A stretch of 64,000 nt of DNA from Devosia sp. Root436 (GCF_001426345.1 NZ_LMEM01000001.1:159700-223699), one strand, 5' to 3'; counted from the stretch's first letter, positions 16,028 through 26,357 are shown. Made by a program: numbers and translations. Notes: generated from the letters alone by a model not told the origin.

Positions 16028-16396
16028 ATGATCCAGATGCAGTCCAATCTCGACGTCGCGGATAATTCCGGCGCGCGTCGCGTCATGTGCATCAAGGTGC
16101 TGGGCGGTTCGCATCGTAAATACGCTTCGATCGGCGACATCATCGTCGTCTCGGTCAAGGACGCTATTCCGCGTGGCCGCGTTAAGAAGGGACAGGTTAT
16201 GAAGGCCGTGGTGGTTCGCACCGCCTACGACATTCGCCGCCCCGATGGCACCGTCATCCGTTTCGACAAGAACGCCGCGGTTCTGATCAACAATCAGAAA
16301 GAGCCGATCGGCACTCGTATCTTCGGGCCGGTTCCGCGCGAGCTCCGCGCCAAGAACCACATGAAGATCATTTCGCTCGCACCCGAGGTGCTGTAA
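16028..16396 (+). CDS. rplN: 50S ribosomal protein L14
   Basis: A 122-residue intersubunit-bridge protein. It opens [20 protein letters not shown] and contains [11 protein letters not shown] and [20 protein letters not shown]. Its last base overlaps the first base of rplX, indicating translational coupling. Confidence 0.99.
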   Translation: MIQMQSNLDVADNSGARRVMCIKVLGGSHRKYASIGDIIVVSVKDAIPRGRVKKGQVMKAVVVRTAYDIRRPDGTVIRFDKNAAVLINNQKEPIGTRIFGPVPRELRAKNHMKIISLAPEVL

Positions 16397-16707
16397 TGGC
16401 TGCCAAGATCAAAAAGGGCGATAAGGTCGTCGTCCTGGCTGGCAAGGACAAAGGCAAAACCGGCCAGGTCCTGTCGGTCATCCCGACCGAAACCAAGGCA
16501 CTCGTCCAGGGTATCAACCTGGTCCGTCGCCACACCAAGCAGACCGCGTCGACCGATGCCGGCATCTTCACCAAGGAAGCGCCGATCCACCTGTCGAACC
16601 TCGCGATCGCCGACAAGGATGGCAAGCCCAGCCGCGTCGGTTTCCAGATCAAGGACGGCGTGAAGACGCGCGTCGCCAAGTCGACCGGAGATTCGATCGA
16701 TGGCTGA
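16396..16707 (+). CDS. rplX: 50S ribosomal protein L24
   Basis: A 103-residue assembly-initiator protein with an N-terminal KOW motif ([20 protein letters not shown], residues 5-24). It overlaps rplN by one base and rplE by eight. Confidence 0.98.
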   Translation: MAAKIKKGDKVVVLAGKDKGKTGQVLSVIPTETKALVQGINLVRRHTKQTASTDAGIFTKEAPIHLSNLAIADKDGKPSRVGFQIKDGVKTRVAKSTGDSIDG

Positions 16708-17257
16708 GACAGCTTACGTTCCGCGTCTTCGTACCGAGTACGAAGGCAATATTCGCAAGGCCTTGCAGGAGCAGTTCTCCTACAAGAACGTCATGCAGTT
16801 GCCCAAGCTCGAGAAGATCGTGCTGAACATCGGCGTTGGCGAAGCGGTGAACGACACCAAGAAGGTGAAGTCCGCTGCGGCCGAGCTCGAGAAGATTGCC
16901 GGCCAGAAGCCGGTCATCACTTACGCTCGCAAGTCGATCGCCGGCTTCAAGGTGCGCGAGAACATGCCGCTCGGCGTGAAGGTCACCCTTCGCTCCACCC
17001 GCATGTACGAGTTTCTTGACCGCCTGGTGAATGTCGCGCTGCCGCGCGTTCGCGACTTCCGCGGGCTGAACCCGAACTCTTTCGATGGCCGTGGCAATTA
17101 CGCCATGGGTATCAAGGAACACATCATTTTCCCCGAAATCAACTATGATCAGATCGATCAGGTTTGGGGCATGGACATCGTGATCACCACGACCGCGAAG
17201 TCCGATGATGAAGCTCGCGCGCTGCTCAAGGCATTCAACTTCCCCTTCCGCCAGTAA
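16700..17257 (+). CDS. rplE: 50S ribosomal protein L5
   Basis: A 185-residue central-protuberance protein that binds 5S rRNA and contacts P-site t[23 protein letters not shown] and the [15 protein letters not shown] motif are intact. It begins inside the last codons of rplX (8-base overlap) and precedes rpsN by 30 bases. Confidence 0.99.
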   Translation: MAETAYVPRLRTEYEGNIRKALQEQFSYKNVMQLPKLEKIVLNIGVGEAVNDTKKVKSAAAELEKIAGQKPVITYARKSIAGFKVRENMPLGVKVTLRSTRMYEFLDRLVNVALPRVRDFRGLNPNSFDGRGNYAMGIKEHIIFPEINYDQIDQVWGMDIVITTTAKSDDEARALLKAFNFPFRQ

Positions 17258-17287
17258 GCGGACAGGGAAGGGAAAAAGGATCAGGAC

Positions 17288-17593
17288 ATGGCAAAGACCA
17301 GCTCCATCATTAAGAACAACAAGCGCGCTGCGCTGGCCAAGCAGTATGCTGCCAAGCGCGCCGCTCTCAAGAAGCAGACCAAGGATCCGTCCATTCCGAT
17401 GGACGAGCGCTTTGCCGCCCAGCTCAAGCTGGCCGAGCTGCCGCGCAATTCCGCCAAGGTCCGCGTGCGCAACCGCTGCGAAGTCTCGGGTCGTCCCCGC
17501 GGCTACTATCGCAAGCTGAAGCTGAGCCGTATCGCTCTGCGTCAGCTGGGCAACCTGGGACAGATCCCGGGTCTCGTGAAGTCGAGCTGGTAA
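17288..17593 (+). CDS. rpsN: 30S ribosomal protein S14 (long, zinc-free form)
   Basis: A 101-residue long form. It lacks the paired CxxC zinc knuckles of the short form; only one Cys ([15 protein letters not shown]) remains. This implies no zinc-dependent paralogue switching at this locus. AAAAAGGATCAGGAC precedes the start. Confidence 0.98.
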   Translation: MAKTSSIIKNNKRAALAKQYAAKRAALKKQTKDPSIPMDERFAAQLKLAELPRNSAKVRVRNRCEVSGRPRGYYRKLKLSRIALRQLGNLGQIPGLVKSSW

Positions 17594-17605
17594 GGAGAAC
17601 CGAAG

Positions 17606-18004
17606 ATGAGCTTTTCCGATCCAATCGGCGATATGCTGACCCGCATCCGCAACGCCCAGGAGCGTCGCAAGAATTCCGTTTCGACTCCGGCATCGACCCT
17701 GCGTGGTCGCGTGCTGGATGTTCTCCAGTCCGAGGGTTTCATCCGCGGCTACTCGGAGACCAAGTTCGAGAACGGCGCTTCCGAGTACGAAATCGAACTC
17801 AAGTACTCGGATAACGAAGGCGTCATCCGCACGATCGAGCGCGTTTCGCGTCCCGGCCGCCGGGTCTATGCCTCCGTCAAGAATATTCCGCAGGTTGCCA
17901 ATGGCCTCGGTGTTTCGATCCTCTCCACCCCCAAGGGTGTGATGGCCGACCACGAAGCCAAGGCTGCCAACGTTGGTGGCGAGGTACTCTGCCGCGTATT
18001 CTAA
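17606..18004 (+). CDS. rpsH: 30S ribosomal protein S8
   Basis: A 132-residue central-domain 16S rRNA binder, and the autogenous repressor of the spc operon in E. coli. [20 protein letters not shown] and the C-terminal [17 protein letters not shown] signature are present. A small hairpin (AAGGCT-TTCG-AGCCTT, 18003-18018) overlaps the stop codon and lies in the 54-base spacer before rplF. Confidence 0.98.
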   Translation: MSFSDPIGDMLTRIRNAQERRKNSVSTPASTLRGRVLDVLQSEGFIRGYSETKFENGASEYEIELKYSDNEGVIRTIERVSRPGRRVYASVKNIPQVANGLGVSILSTPKGVMADHEAKAANVGGEVLCRVF

Positions 18005-18058
18005 GGCTTTCGAGCCTTGGAATCCGGGGTAAGACGATTACTCAAGGATTGAACTAGA

Positions 18059-18592
18059 ATGTCACGTACTGGCAAGAAACCGGTCGCACCGGTAAGCGGC
18101 GTCACGGTCACGATCAATGGTCGTACCGTCACCGCCAAGGGCCCGAAGGGTGAACTGAGCATCGAGCTGATGGATGTCGTGAATGCGGAGCAGGGGGACG
18201 ACGGCGTTTCCATTTCTCCGGCAAACGACACCAAGTTTGCCCGTGCCGCCTGGGGCACGACCCGTGCACTGATCCAGAACATGGTCACCGGTGTTTCCAC
18301 CGGCTTCGAAAAGAAGCTGGCGATCCAGGGCGTTGGCTATCGCGCCGCCATGCAGGGCAAGGATATCAAGCTGTCGCTTGGTTTCAGCCACGAAGTGATC
18401 TATGAGGCCCCCAAGGGCATTACGCTTGCCGTGCCGGCGCCGACGGAAATCGTCATCACTGGTATCGACAAGCAGCAGGTTGGCCAGGTTGCGGCGAACA
18501 TTCGTGCATGGCGCAAGCCTGAGCCCTACAAGGGCAAGGGTGTGCGGTACCTGGGCGAACAGGTCTTCCGCAAAGAAGGCAAGAAGAAGTAA
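18059..18592 (+). CDS. rplF: 50S ribosomal protein L6
   Basis: A 177-residue protein with a duplicated fold near the sarcin-ricin loop. It begins [19 protein letters not shown] and ends with the conserved [20 protein letters not shown] signature. It is 12 bases upstream of rplR. Confidence 0.99.
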   Translation: MSRTGKKPVAPVSGVTVTINGRTVTAKGPKGELSIELMDVVNAEQGDDGVSISPANDTKFARAAWGTTRALIQNMVTGVSTGFEKKLAIQGVGYRAAMQGKDIKLSLGFSHEVIYEAPKGITLAVPAPTEIVITGIDKQQVGQVAANIRAWRKPEPYKGKGVRYLGEQVFRKEGKKK

Positions 18593-18604
18593 GGAGCGCC
18601 TGCA

Positions 18605-18967
18605 ATGGCTATCAGTGCAAAAGGTGCGGACCGCCGCAAGGCTCGTGTCCGCAAGGCGCTCAAGGCTCGTGCCTTCGGTCGTCCGCGTCTGTCAGTTTTC
18701 CGTTCGGACAAGAATATCTACGCCCAGATCATCGACGACGCGACCGGCCGTACGCTGGCTGCTGCTTCGACGCTCGACAAGGACATCAAGTCCAAGGTCA
18801 AGAATGGCGCAACTTCGGAAGCCGCTGCAACGATCGGCAAGCTGATCGCGGAGCGCGGCACCAAGGCCGGCGTCGCCGAAGTGATCTTCGATCGCGGGGC
18901 ATATATCTATCATGGCCGTGTAAAGGCCCTTGCAGACGCTGCCCGTGAGGGCGGCCTGCAGTTCTAG
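18605..18967 (+). CDS. rplR: 50S ribosomal protein L18
   Basis: A 120-residue 5S rRNA-binding protein. The [20 protein letters not shown] strand region and C-terminal [20 protein letters not shown] are typical. GGAG lies before the start. Confidence 0.98.
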   Translation: MAISAKGADRRKARVRKALKARAFGRPRLSVFRSDKNIYAQIIDDATGRTLAAASTLDKDIKSKVKNGATSEAAATIGKLIAERGTKAGVAEVIFDRGAYIYHGRVKALADAAREGGLQF

Positions 18968-18990
18968 GCACGGACAAGGAAAGAAACATT

Positions 18991-19524
18991 ATGAGCAGAG
19001 ACGTTCAAGAACGCGAAAGCGAATTCGTCGATCGCCTGGTCCACATCAACCGCGTGGCCAAGGTGGTCAAGGGCGGCCGTCGCTTCGGCTTCGCCGCACT
19101 CGTCGTTGTCGGCGACCAGAAGGGCCGCGTCGGCTTCGGTCACGGCAAGGCCCGTGAAGTGCCGGAAGCGATCCGCAAGGCCACCGAGCAGGCCAAGCGC
19201 CAGATGATCCGCGTTCCGCTGCGCGATGCGCGTACGCTGCACCATGACGTGCAGGGCCGCCACGGCGCCGGCAAGGTCATTCTGCGTGCCGCCGTTCCGG
19301 GTACCGGCATCATCGCCGGCGGTCCGATGCGCGCCGTGTTCGAGACGCTTGGCATCAACGATATCGTTGCCAAGTCGCAGGGCACTGCCAACCCCTACAA
19401 CATGGTGCGGGCCACCTTCGATGCGCTGAAGCGCGTCGACAGCCCTCGCTCGGTTGCTTCCCGCCGCGGCCTCAAGGTTTCGGAACTCCAGGCTCGCCGC
19501 GGCGAGACTGCAGTCGAAGCTTGA
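18991..19524 (+). CDS. rpsE: 30S ribosomal protein S5
   Basis: A 177-residue protein at the mRNA entry and decoding region. The double-stranded RNA-binding loop [20 protein letters not shown] (about residues 24-43) is unaltered, so no obvious spectinomycin-type change is seen. The C-terminal domain [20 protein letters not shown] is complete. Confidence 0.98.
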   Translation: MSRDVQERESEFVDRLVHINRVAKVVKGGRRFGFAALVVVGDQKGRVGFGHGKAREVPEAIRKATEQAKRQMIRVPLRDARTLHHDVQGRHGAGKVILRAAVPGTGIIAGGPMRAVFETLGINDIVAKSQGTANPYNMVRATFDALKRVDSPRSVASRRGLKVSELQARRGETAVEA

Positions 19525-19548
19525 TTGCCCGAGGTCAGGAGATAAATC

Positions 19549-19740
19549 ATGGCTGAGAAAAAGAAGATGATCACCGTGCAGCAGATCGGCTCGCCGATCC
19601 GCCGCGACAAGGTGCAGCGCGCGACCCTGATCGGTCTCGGGCTCAACAAGATGAACAAGCAGCGCGAGCTGATCGATACGCCCGAAGTTCGCGGCATGAT
19701 CAACAAGCTTCCGCACCTCGTCCGCGTCGTCGGCGAGTAA
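19549..19740 (+). CDS. rpmD: 50S ribosomal protein L30
   Basis: A 63-residue protein. It contains [20 protein letters not shown] and the [20 protein letters not shown] segment. AGGAG lies upstream of the start. It sits between rpsE and rplO as in other bacteria that keep L30. Confidence 0.97.
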   Translation: MAEKKKMITVQQIGSPIRRDKVQRATLIGLGLNKMNKQRELIDTPEVRGMINKLPHLVRVVGE

Positions 19741-19756
19741 GAGGGAGCACGTTTCC

Positions 19757-20257
19757 ATGACCCGTTTGAACGAACTTCGTGACAATCCCGGCGCCAACAA
19801 GCTCCGCATCCGCGTCGGTCGCGGTATCGGTTCCGGCAAGGGCAAGACCGGCGGCCGCGGCGGCAAGGGCCAGACCGCACGCTCGGGTGTTGCGATCAAC
19901 GGCTTCGAAGGCGGCCAGATGCCCCTTCACATGCGTATGCCGAAGCGTGGCTTCAACGCGCTCAATCCCAAGGATTGGAACGAAGTCCGCATCGACCGCA
20001 TCCAGGCCTATATCGACTCCGGCAAGCTGGACATCAAGGGTGTGATCGACGCTGAAGCGCTGATCGCCGCCCGCGTGATCCGCCGCGCCAAGGACGGTGT
20101 CCGCCTGATCGGCGCCGCCGGCTTCACGGCCAAGAAGGTCACCTTCAAGGTCAACTACGCGACTGCCGGCGCTGCCGCTGCCATCGAGGCGGCCGGTGGC
20201 AAGGTCGAGCTCATCCCGGCCAAGGCGCCGTGGAAGAAGACCCCTTACGCTGGCTGA
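19757..20257 (+). CDS. rplO: 50S ribosomal protein L15
   Basis: A 166-residue late-assembly protein. The glycine-rich N terminus ([20 protein letters not shown]) and the [17 protein letters not shown] motif are clear. A terminator-like hairpin and a 126-base spacer follow before secY. Confidence 0.98.
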   Translation: MTRLNELRDNPGANKLRIRVGRGIGSGKGKTGGRGGKGQTARSGVAINGFEGGQMPLHMRMPKRGFNALNPKDWNEVRIDRIQAYIDSGKLDIKGVIDAEALIAARVIRRAKDGVRLIGAAGFTAKKVTFKVNYATAGAAAAIEAAGGKVELIPAKAPWKKTPYAG

Positions 20258-20269
20258 TCTGTCAGCATC

Positions 20270-20310
20270 GCGCATCCGGCTCCGGCCGGGTGCGCTGTTT
20301 TGGTTTGTTG
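20270..20310 (+). terminator. Hairpin between rplO and secY (attenuator or partial terminator)
   Basis: An 11-bp stem (GCGCATCCGGC with GCCGGGTGCGC, one G-U pair) with loop TCCG is followed by TGTTTTGGTTTGTTG. It probably lowers read-through into secY rather than ending the operon. Confidence 0.6.
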
Positions 20311-20335
20311 CGTTAGGGACGTAGATCCATATGCT
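20308..20335 (+). promoter_or_regulatory. Candidate internal promoter for secY-adk
   Basis: TTGCGT, a 16-base spacer and TATGCT lie just past the rplO hairpin and about 50 bases before the secY start. Confidence 0.35.
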
Positions 20336-20383
20336 CCCGAAGCGCTCCGAGCGCACCTGGCCTTGAAGCCATAGGAGCGATAT

Positions 20384-21724
20384 ATGGCGTCCGCAGCCGA
20401 ACAGCTGGCACGTAATCTCAATTTCTCGACCTTTTCCAAGGCGAAGGCTCTGCAGCAGCGCATCTGGTTCACACTGGGCGCGCTGCTCGTCTATCGTCTG
20501 GGAACGTTCATTCCGGTTCCGGGCATCGATCCGGATGCCTTCCGTGCGACGTTCGAACAGAGCCAGCAGGGCATTATCGGCATGTTCAACATGTTCGCCG
20601 GCGGTGCCGTCGAGCGCATGGCGATCTTTGCCCTCAACCTCATTCCGTACATCACCGCCTCCATCGTGGTGCAGGTGGTGGCGACCGCTTCTCCGCGCCT
20701 CGAGGCGATGAAGAAGGAAGGTGGCGAGGCCGGCCGTCGCAAGATGAACCAGTATACCCGCTACCTGGCCGTGGTGTTCTGCGCCGTGCAGGCCTATGGC
20801 ATCGCCGTGGGCCTCGAAGCGAGCCAGGGCGTCGTGCTCAATCCGGGCTGGTTCTTCCGCATCTCGACCGTGGTCACCCTGGTCGGCGGCACTATGCTGC
20901 TGATGTGGCTGGGCGAACAGATCACCTCGCGCGGCGTCGGCAACGGCATTTCGCTGATCATCTTTGCCGGTATCGTGGCCAACCTGCCCACGACCATCGC
21001 GCAGACCCTGGAACTGAGCCGCACCGGCGCCATTCCGGGCATCGCAGCGGCCGGCATGCTGGTTCTGGCCCTGGTGGTCATCGCCGGCATCGTGTTCTTC
21101 GAGCGGGCCCAGCGGCGGCTGCTGATCCAGTATCCGAAGCGCCAGGTCGGCAACAAGATGTTCCAGGGCGACAGCTCGCATCTGCCGCTCAAGCTCAACA
21201 CCTCGGGCGTCATCCCGGTGATCTTTGCCTCGTCGCTGCTGTTGCTGCCGGCGACGGTGGCCTCGTTCACCGCCCAGGGCACCGGCATTGGCTGGTTGCA
21301 GACGATCACGGCGCTGCTGGGGCGCGGCCAGCCGCTCTACCTCTTCGTCTATGGCGGCCTGACCATCTTCTTCGCCTTCTTCTATACGGCGATCGTGTTC
21401 AACCCGTCCGAGACGGCCGATAACCTCAAGCGCTCCGGCGGCTTTATTCCGGGCATCCGTCCGGGCGAACGCACCGCGGCCCATATCGACTACGTGCTGA
21501 CGCGCATCACGGTGATTGGCGCTCTCTACCTGACCGTCGTGGCGCTGATCCCCGAAGTGCTGTTCAGCCAGATGGCCATCAGCCAGTTCATCGGCGGCAC
21601 CTCGCTGCTGATCATGGTGACGGTGACCCTGGATACGATCAGCCAGATCCAGAGCCATCTGATCGCCCAGCAATATGAGGGGCTGGTCAAGAAGTCCCGT
21701 CTTGGAGGAGGCAAGCGTCGATGA
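20384..21724 (+). CDS. secY: Preprotein translocase channel subunit SecY
   Basis: A 446-residue inner-membrane protein with ten predicted helices forming the Sec channel with SecE and SecG. The N-terminal [20 protein letters not shown], the plug-region PGIDPDAF and the C-terminal [18 protein letters not shown] cytoplasmic loop are typical. The start is set by TAGGAGCG upstream. It ends in a 4-base overlap with adk. Confidence 0.98.
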   Translation: MASAAEQLARNLNFSTFSKAKALQQRIWFTLGALLVYRLGTFIPVPGIDPDAFRATFEQSQQGIIGMFNMFAGGAVERMAIFALNLIPYITASIVVQVVATASPRLEAMKKEGGEAGRRKMNQYTRYLAVVFCAVQAYGIAVGLEASQGVVLNPGWFFRISTVVTLVGGTMLLMWLGEQITSRGVGNGISLIIFAGIVANLPTTIAQTLELSRTGAIPGIAAAGMLVLALVVIAGIVFFERAQRRLLIQYPKRQVGNKMFQGDSSHLPLKLNTSGVIPVIFASSLLLLPATVASFTAQGTGIGWLQTITALLGRGQPLYLFVYGGLTIFFAFFYTAIVFNPSETADNLKRSGGFIPGIRPGERTAAHIDYVLTRITVIGALYLTVVALIPEVLFSQMAISQFIGGTSLLIMVTVTLDTISQIQSHLIAQQYEGLVKKSRLGGGKRR

Positions 21725-22290
21725 GGTTGATACTGCTCGGACCGCCGGGAGCGGGGAAGGGGACGCAGGCCAAGATTCTCGTCGATACCTACGGCATCCC
21801 CCAGCTCTCGACGGGTGACATCCTGCGCTCTGCAATCGCCGCCAAGACCCCGCTGGGGCTCGAAGCCAAGGCCATCGTGGATCGCGGCGACCTCGTCTCC
21901 GACGCCATCGTCAACGGCATCGTCTCCGAGCGCCTCGACGCCGAGGACTGCAAGCCGGGCTTCATCCTCGACGGCTTCCCGCGCACCATCGCGCAGGCCG
22001 AAGCGCTCGACCAGATGCTCGTCGACAAGGGCGTCAAGCTCGATGCGGTCATCGAAATCAAGGCCGATGCCGATGAACTGGTGCGCCGGGTGATCCAGCG
22101 CGCCAAGGAATCGGGCGGCGCGCGTGCCGACGATAACGAGGAGGTGCTGCGCAAGCGCCTCGGCGTCTACCAGGAGCAGACTGCTCCGCTGGTGGCCTAT
22201 TATGCCGAAGGGGGTCTGCTCAAGACCGTCAATGGCATGGAGCCGGTCGACCAGGTGACTGCAGCCATCAAGGCTGCGATCGCCCACTGA
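21721..22290 (+). CDS. adk: Adenylate kinase (short-lid form)
   Basis: A 189-residue nucleoside monophosphate kinase converting ATP and AMP to two ADP. The P-loop GPPGAGKGT has Lys13, and FILDGFPRT is the AMP-site motif. The lid between about residues 120 and 140 ([16 protein letters not shown]) is short and lacks the zinc Cys cluster of long forms. It overlaps secY by ATGA. Confidence 0.98.
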   Translation: MRLILLGPPGAGKGTQAKILVDTYGIPQLSTGDILRSAIAAKTPLGLEAKAIVDRGDLVSDAIVNGIVSERLDAEDCKPGFILDGFPRTIAQAEALDQMLVDKGVKLDAVIEIKADADELVRRVIQRAKESGGARADDNEEVLRKRLGVYQEQTAPLVAYYAEGGLLKTVNGMEPVDQVTAAIKAAIAH

Positions 22291-22311
22291 TTACCGGGCT
22301 GGGTTTGGCAG

Positions 22312-22340
22312 TTGACTCTGCGGAATCGAGCCCTTAAAGA
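22312..22340 (+). promoter_or_regulatory. Candidate promoter for rpsM-rpsK-rpoA-rplQ
   Basis: TTGACT, 17 bases and TAAAGA lie 22 bases after adk, giving a leader of about 120 bases before rpsM. The match to the rpsL promoter candidate supports it. Confidence 0.5.
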
Positions 22341-22467
22341 ACCGCGTCAGTCTCATGGATTATTGGGCTGGATTCGGTTCTCCACATCGTTGGGGGTCGA
22401 AGTCCGGTCCCTTGTTGTTATATGGGCGCCAGCCGTGATGGTTCGCGCTGAATGAAGGAGAGCAGAC

Positions 22468-22836
22468 GTGGCTCGTATTGCTGGCGTCAATATCCCGACG
22501 AATAAGCGCGTTGTCATCGCGCTGCAGTATATCCACGGGATCGGCGACAAGTTCGCCGAGGATATCTGCACCAAGGTTGGCATTCCGGCGGAGCGCCGTG
22601 TGAACGAGCTCACCGACGCCGAAGTCATCCAGATCCGTGAAGCTATCGACCGCGACTATGTCGTGGAGGGTGACCTTCGCCGCAATGTGGCGATGAACAT
22701 CAAGCGCCTGATGGACCTGGGCAACTATCGTGGCCTGCGCCACCGTCGCGGCCTGCCGGTTCGCGGCCAGCGCACCCACACCAACGCCCGCACCCGCAAG
22801 GGTCCGGCCAAGCCGATCGCCGGCAAGAAGAAGTAA
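22468..22836 (+). CDS. rpsM: 30S ribosomal protein S13
   Basis: A 122-residue 30S head protein in bridge B1. [20 protein letters not shown] and the tail [20 protein letters not shown] are diagnostic. The start is GTG 22468 with AAGGAGAG upstream. A 9-bp hairpin (22835-22855) overlaps its stop codon and lies before rpsK. Confidence 0.99.
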   Translation: MARIAGVNIPTNKRVVIALQYIHGIGDKFAEDICTKVGIPAERRVNELTDAEVIQIREAIDRDYVVEGDLRRNVAMNIKRLMDLGNYRGLRHRRGLPVRGQRTHTNARTRKGPAKPIAGKKK

Positions 22837-22855
22837 GAACCCGCTTCGGGTTCTT
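22835..22855. other. Hairpin over the rpsM stop
   Basis: AAGAACCCG and CGGGTTCTT pair around CTT, overlapping the TAA stop. No T run follows, so it is more likely an mRNA processing or stability element than a terminator. Confidence 0.5.
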
Positions 22856-22915
22856 CGATGTAGCTGCCGGGGCACTTTCGCTAACGGCAGCGCTGATATC
22901 GATCAGAGGAATTAG

Positions 22916-23308
22916 ATGGCTAAGACTGAAACCACGCGCGTCAAGCGCAAGGAACGCAAGAATATTACTTCGGGCGTTGCCCACGTGAACGCCTCGTTCA
23001 ACAACACCATGATCACCATCGCCGACATGCAGGGCAACACGATTTCGTGGTCCTCCTCGGGCGTGATGGGCTTCAAGGGCTCGCGCAAGTCGACCCCCTA
23101 TGCGGCCCAGGTTGCTGCCGAAGATGCTGCCAAGAAGGCGCAGGAACACGGCATGAAGACCCTCGAAGTCGAGGTTCGTGGTCCCGGTTCGGGCCGTGAA
23201 TCGGCGCTTCGCGCGCTGCAGGCTGCCGGTTTCAACGTCACCTCGATCCGCGACGTGACCTCGATCCCGCACAATGGCTGCCGCCCGCGCAAGCGGCGCC
23301 GCGTCTAA
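22916..23308 (+). CDS. rpsK: 30S ribosomal protein S11
   Basis: A 130-residue platform protein lining the Shine-Dalgarno path. [20 protein letters not shown] and the C-terminal [18 protein letters not shown] are standard. AGAGGAATTAG precedes the start. Confidence 0.99.
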   Translation: MAKTETTRVKRKERKNITSGVAHVNASFNNTMITIADMQGNTISWSSSGVMGFKGSRKSTPYAAQVAAEDAAKKAQEHGMKTLEVEVRGPGSGRESALRALQAAGFNVTSIRDVTSIPHNGCRPRKRRRV

Positions 23309-23326
23309 TCTAGACCGATTGAAGAG

Positions 23327-23360
23327 CTCCCGGCCGATAGAATGGGCCGGGAGTCTTATT
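23327..23360. other. Hairpin between rpsK and rpoA
   Basis: CTCCCGGCC (23327-23335) and GGCCGGGAG (23345-23353) form a perfect 9-bp stem followed by TCTTATT. It is terminator-like but weak, and may set the lower dose of rpoA relative to r-proteins. Confidence 0.5.
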
Positions 23361-23416
23361 GCGTTTGCGGCGGTGCGGCTCCGGGGCTGGGGCCGCGATT
23401 TTGAAAGGACATAACC

Positions 23417-24436
23417 GTGACGATCCAGAGGAACTGGCAAGAACTGATCAAGCCGACCAAGCTGGAGATTGTTTCGGGCAGCGACAACGCGCGCGTGGCC
23501 TCGGTGGTTGCCGAGCCGCTTGAGCGCGGTTACGGGCTTACCCTGGGTAACGCCCTGCGTCGCGTGCTGCTGTCGTCGCTCCAGGGCGCGGCAGTTACCG
23601 CAATCCAGATTGACGGCATCCTGCATGAATTCTCCTCGCTTCCGGGCGTGCGGGAAGACATCACCGACCTGGTCCTCAACGTGAAGGAAATCGCGTTGAA
23701 GATGGGTGGCGAAGGCCCCAAGCGCCTCGCCCTCAGCCGCCAGGGTCCGGGTGCCGTGACTGCCGGCGACATCAAGGTCACCGGCGATATCGAAGTGCTG
23801 AATCCCGAGCTGGTCATCTGCCATCTCGATGACGGCGCCGAGATCAACATCGAATTCACCGTCGATACCGGCAAGGGCTATGTCGCTGCCGACAAGAACC
23901 GTCCCGAAGATGCCCCGATCGGCTATATCCCGGTCGATGCGCTGTTCTCCCCGGTTCGTCGCGTCAGCTACAAGGTCGATGCGACACGTGCGGGCGAAAG
24001 CCTCGACAAGGACAAGCTGACCCTGCAGGTCGAGACCAACGGCGCCGTGTCGCCGGAAGATGCCGTGGCCTATGCCGCGCGCATCCTCCAGGACCAGCTG
24101 TCGGTGTTCGTGAACTTCGAGGAGCCCAGCAAGGAAAAGGCACAGGATGCCGTGCCCGAGCTGGCCTTCAATCCGGCCCTGCTCAAGAAGGTCGACGAGC
24201 TCGAACTTTCGGTCCGCTCGGCCAACTGCCTCAAGAACGACAACATCGTCTATATCGGCGACCTCATCCAGAAGACGGAAGCCGAGATGCTGCGGACGCC
24301 GAACTTCGGCCGCAAGTCGCTCAATGAAATCAAGGAAGTCCTGGCACAGATGGGGCTTCATCTCGGAATGGACGTTGCCAACTGGCCACCCGAGAATATC
24401 GATGACCTCGCCAAGCGCTACGAAGATCACTACTGA
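23417..24436 (+). CDS. rpoA: RNA polymerase alpha subunit
   Basis: A 339-residue subunit. The N-terminal assembly domain ([20 protein letters not shown]) runs to about residue 230. The C-terminal domain ([18 protein letters not shown], then [19 protein letters not shown]) contacts UP elements and activators. The start is GTG 23417 with AAAGGA 8 bases upstream. rplQ follows after 30 bases. Confidence 0.99.
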   Translation: MTIQRNWQELIKPTKLEIVSGSDNARVASVVAEPLERGYGLTLGNALRRVLLSSLQGAAVTAIQIDGILHEFSSLPGVREDITDLVLNVKEIALKMGGEGPKRLALSRQGPGAVTAGDIKVTGDIEVLNPELVICHLDDGAEINIEFTVDTGKGYVAADKNRPEDAPIGYIPVDALFSPVRRVSYKVDATRAGESLDKDKLTLQVETNGAVSPEDAVAYAARILQDQLSVFVNFEEPSKEKAQDAVPELAFNPALLKKVDELELSVRSANCLKNDNIVYIGDLIQKTEAEMLRTPNFGRKSLNEIKEVLAQMGLHLGMDVANWPPENIDDLAKRYEDHY

Positions 24437-24466
24437 TCGCGCTGCCAAGCACTTTAGGAGATAACC

Positions 24467-24892
24467 ATGCGCCACGGTAATTCCGGCCGCAAGCTCAGCC
24501 GAACCGCCAGCCACCGCAAGGCTATGTTCGCCAACATGTCCGCCGCGCTGATCAAGCACGAGCAGATCGTCACCACCCTGCCCAAGGCGAAGGACCTGCG
24601 TCCGATCGTCGAGAAGCTGATCACGCTGGGCAAGCGCGGGGATCTGCATGCCCGCCGCCAGGCCATCGCCCAGATCCGCGACGAAGGCCAGGTTGCCAAG
24701 CTCTTCGCCGTGCTTGGCCCGCGCTACAAGGAACGCCAGGGCGGTTACATCCGCATCCTCAAGGCCGGCTTCCGCTATGGCGACAATGCCCCGATGGCCG
24801 TGATCGAGTTCGTCGACCGCGACGTCAACGCCAAGGGCCTCGACAGCGGCCCGGTGCAGGCCCGCGACGAAGACGAGTTCGAAGCCGCGTAA
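24467..24892 (+). CDS. rplQ: 50S ribosomal protein L17
   Basis: A 141-residue exit-tunnel protein. [20 protein letters not shown] is the family N terminus; the [20 protein letters not shown] core is intact, followed by an acidic C-terminal tail. It is the last gene of the supercluster and is closed by a strong terminator 25 bases on. Confidence 0.99.
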   Translation: MRHGNSGRKLSRTASHRKAMFANMSAALIKHEQIVTTLPKAKDLRPIVEKLITLGKRGDLHARRQAIAQIRDEGQVAKLFAVLGPRYKERQGGYIRILKAGFRYGDNAPMAVIEFVDRDVNAKGLDSGPVQARDEDEFEAA

Positions 24893-24917
24893 GCGAAGGT
24901 TTCGCAAGATGATTTCG

Positions 24918-24953
24918 AGGGCGGTTGCGAGCTTCGCAACCGCCCTTTTCGTT
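24918..24953 (+). terminator. Terminator of the ribosomal supercluster
   Basis: A 13-bp stem (AGGGCGGTTGCGA with TCGCAACCGCCCT) with a 3-base loop is followed by TTTTCGTTT. It makes any start of the next gene before 24954 unlikely. Confidence 0.93.
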
Positions 24954-25016
24954 TGCGCGCAGGGCCCGCCTAGGATTGGATCGACTTTCTACATTCAGTC
25001 AGATTGGGGGAGCAAG

Positions 25017-25550
25017 GTGGCGTCAGATACCAGTTTACTCGGTGCGGCCGGGGAGCACTTTATCATGTGCGAGTTATTGCGGCGGGGGTACATCGCAGCG
25101 TTGGCTCCGCAGGGGGTTCCCAATACGGATATTGTCGTCACGGATTTAACGGGCGCCAGGCTCTGCACCATTCAGGTTAAATCGCGCAGAGAAGTGGGCT
25201 CGGATGGTGGCTGGCATATGGGGCCAAAGCACGAGACGTTAGTTGGCGACCGATTGTTTTATTGTTTTGTCGATTTCGGCAAATCGCCTGAGGCTTGGCC
25301 GTCCGTACACGTCGTTCCTAGCGCGGTTGTGGCCGAGGTGCTGCGTACCTCGCATGCGTCTTGGCTGTCTACTCCCGGCAAATCAGGTCGCCAGCGAAAG
25401 GACAGCAACGTTCGTCGCCTCGTGCCTGATTACAGCAATGTTTACCGTCCCAATCCTACACCGTATCCAAAAGGTTGGCTGGATCGATATCTGGGTGCAT
25501 GGAATTTGTTGGGGCTCGCGCAGAACGATCCTATAGCTACTGGCGACTAA
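25017..25550 (+). CDS. Orphan PD-(D/E)XK nuclease-like protein
   Basis: A 177-residue protein with the layout of a restriction-endonuclease-like fold: an alpha helix with Glu13 (GAAGEHFIMCELLRRG), then NTDIVVTD with Asp38, then the strand TIQVKSR with Gln53-X-Lys55. QxK in place of (D/E)xK is known in Mrr and resolvase relatives. The rest (HETLVGDRLFYCFVDFGKS, WPSVHVVPSAVV) resembles the later strands of this fold. I chose GTG 25017, which has GGGGGAG upstream and lies after the terminator; an upstream ATG at 24909 would put the start inside the hairpin. Codon use is richer in A/T than in the flanking ribosomal genes, hinting at transfer. Its function is unknown: solitary nuclease, repair or defence remnant. 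Confidence 0.6.
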   Translation: MASDTSLLGAAGEHFIMCELLRRGYIAALAPQGVPNTDIVVTDLTGARLCTIQVKSRREVGSDGGWHMGPKHETLVGDRLFYCFVDFGKSPEAWPSVHVVPSAVVAEVLRTSHASWLSTPGKSGRQRKDSNVRRLVPDYSNVYRPNPTPYPKGWLDRYLGAWNLLGLAQNDPIATGD

Positions 25551-25579
25551 GGCCTGTCGCCGCTTTATATGGCTTAAGG

Positions 25580-26143
25580 TTATCCGGTCCGGGCTGCCGA
25601 CGCAGAAGGCCGCGTGAGGCCCCATTCGGAATAGAGCGCATCGAGCTCCTGCTTGCTGCTGGCGAAGACATGCGGCAATCCGGAGCTGAGCGCCAGTTCC
25701 TGGTATTTCCCGATCGAGTTGCGCGTCTTCCAGAGCCAGTTCAGCATCTTCCAGTTGAGGTGATCCTGCCCGCCCTCGAGCGCACCGGCCCGCACCTTCT
25801 GGAACAGCGTCCTGGCGACATAACGCCGATAGCGCGTGGCCAGGCTGTCGGTCACCACGATGATGCCGGTTGCCAGCGCCAGACGCTGTGGCATGACCCG
25901 CGAATAGGCCCCATCGATGATCCATTCTGGCTCGAGGATAGCGGCGTCGTGCAGGGCGGCAAATTCGGCCTCGGGGCGCTGCTCCCAATTGGTGTTGGGC
26001 CGGTGTTGCAACTGGTCGAGGTGAACAGCAGGAATGCCCAGCTTGCCCGACAGGGCCACGGCCAGGGTCGATTTTCCGGAATTGGTCAGACCAAGGACCA
26101 TAATGCGTCGGCCCAGCGCAGCCAGCGGCGGAATGTCGGTCAT
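25580..26143 (-). CDS. P-loop kinase-like protein (FlaR/topology-modulation family)
   Basis: A 187-residue protein with a Walker A loop GLTNSGKST (Lys24), then HLDQLQHRPNTNW and a possible Walker B/LID region EPEWIIDGAYSRVMPQRL. This pattern matches small P-loop proteins annotated as DNA topology modulation protein FlaR or adenylate-kinase-like. The fold suggests phosphoryl transfer to a small molecule, but no substrate is known. ATG 26143 has a GGGGGGT-rich site upstream; a start at 26179 is also possible. It is convergent with the nuclease-like gene, with only 29 bases between stops. Confidence 0.6.
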   Translation of the reverse strand: MTDIPPLAALGRRIMVLGLTNSGKSTLAVALSGKLGIPAVHLDQLQHRPNTNWEQRPEAEFAALHDAAILEPEWIIDGAYSRVMPQRLALATGIIVVTDSLATRYRRYVARTLFQKVRAGALEGGQDHLNWKMLNWLWKTRNSIGKYQELALSSGLPHVFASSKQELDALYSEWGLTRPSASAARTG

Positions 26144-26208
26144 GGCTACCCCCCGGGCTCCCCTATCAAGGGTGTTCATTTTGCATTCTTGATGGCCGCG
26201 GCTTCTTC

Positions 26209-26357
26209 CCCTTCTCCCCTCGTGGGAGAAGGTGCCCGAAGGGCGGATGAGGGGGCTGGAGCCATCCACCAGCATTGAAGCATAGGAGAGCGCAGCCCCC
26301 TCACCCGGAAATCCGCTGAACGCGGATTTCCCCCCTCTCCCACAAGGGGAGAGGGGG
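26209..26357. repeat. REP-like repeat, family B copy 1 (paired palindromes)
   Basis: Two palindromic blocks: CTTCTCCC/GGGAGAAG with CCCGAAGGGCGGATGAGGG, and CCCCTCACCC...CCCTCTCCC/GGGGAGAGGG. They stand in inverted orientation around a 40-base centre. Related words occur at 30682-30785 and 49289-49323. Confidence 0.65.

Noticed and set aside
24909-25016. Upstream ATG start for the nuclease-like gene
   Set aside because: It would begin inside the terminator hairpin of the ribosomal operon, and the extra residues show no similarity to the family.
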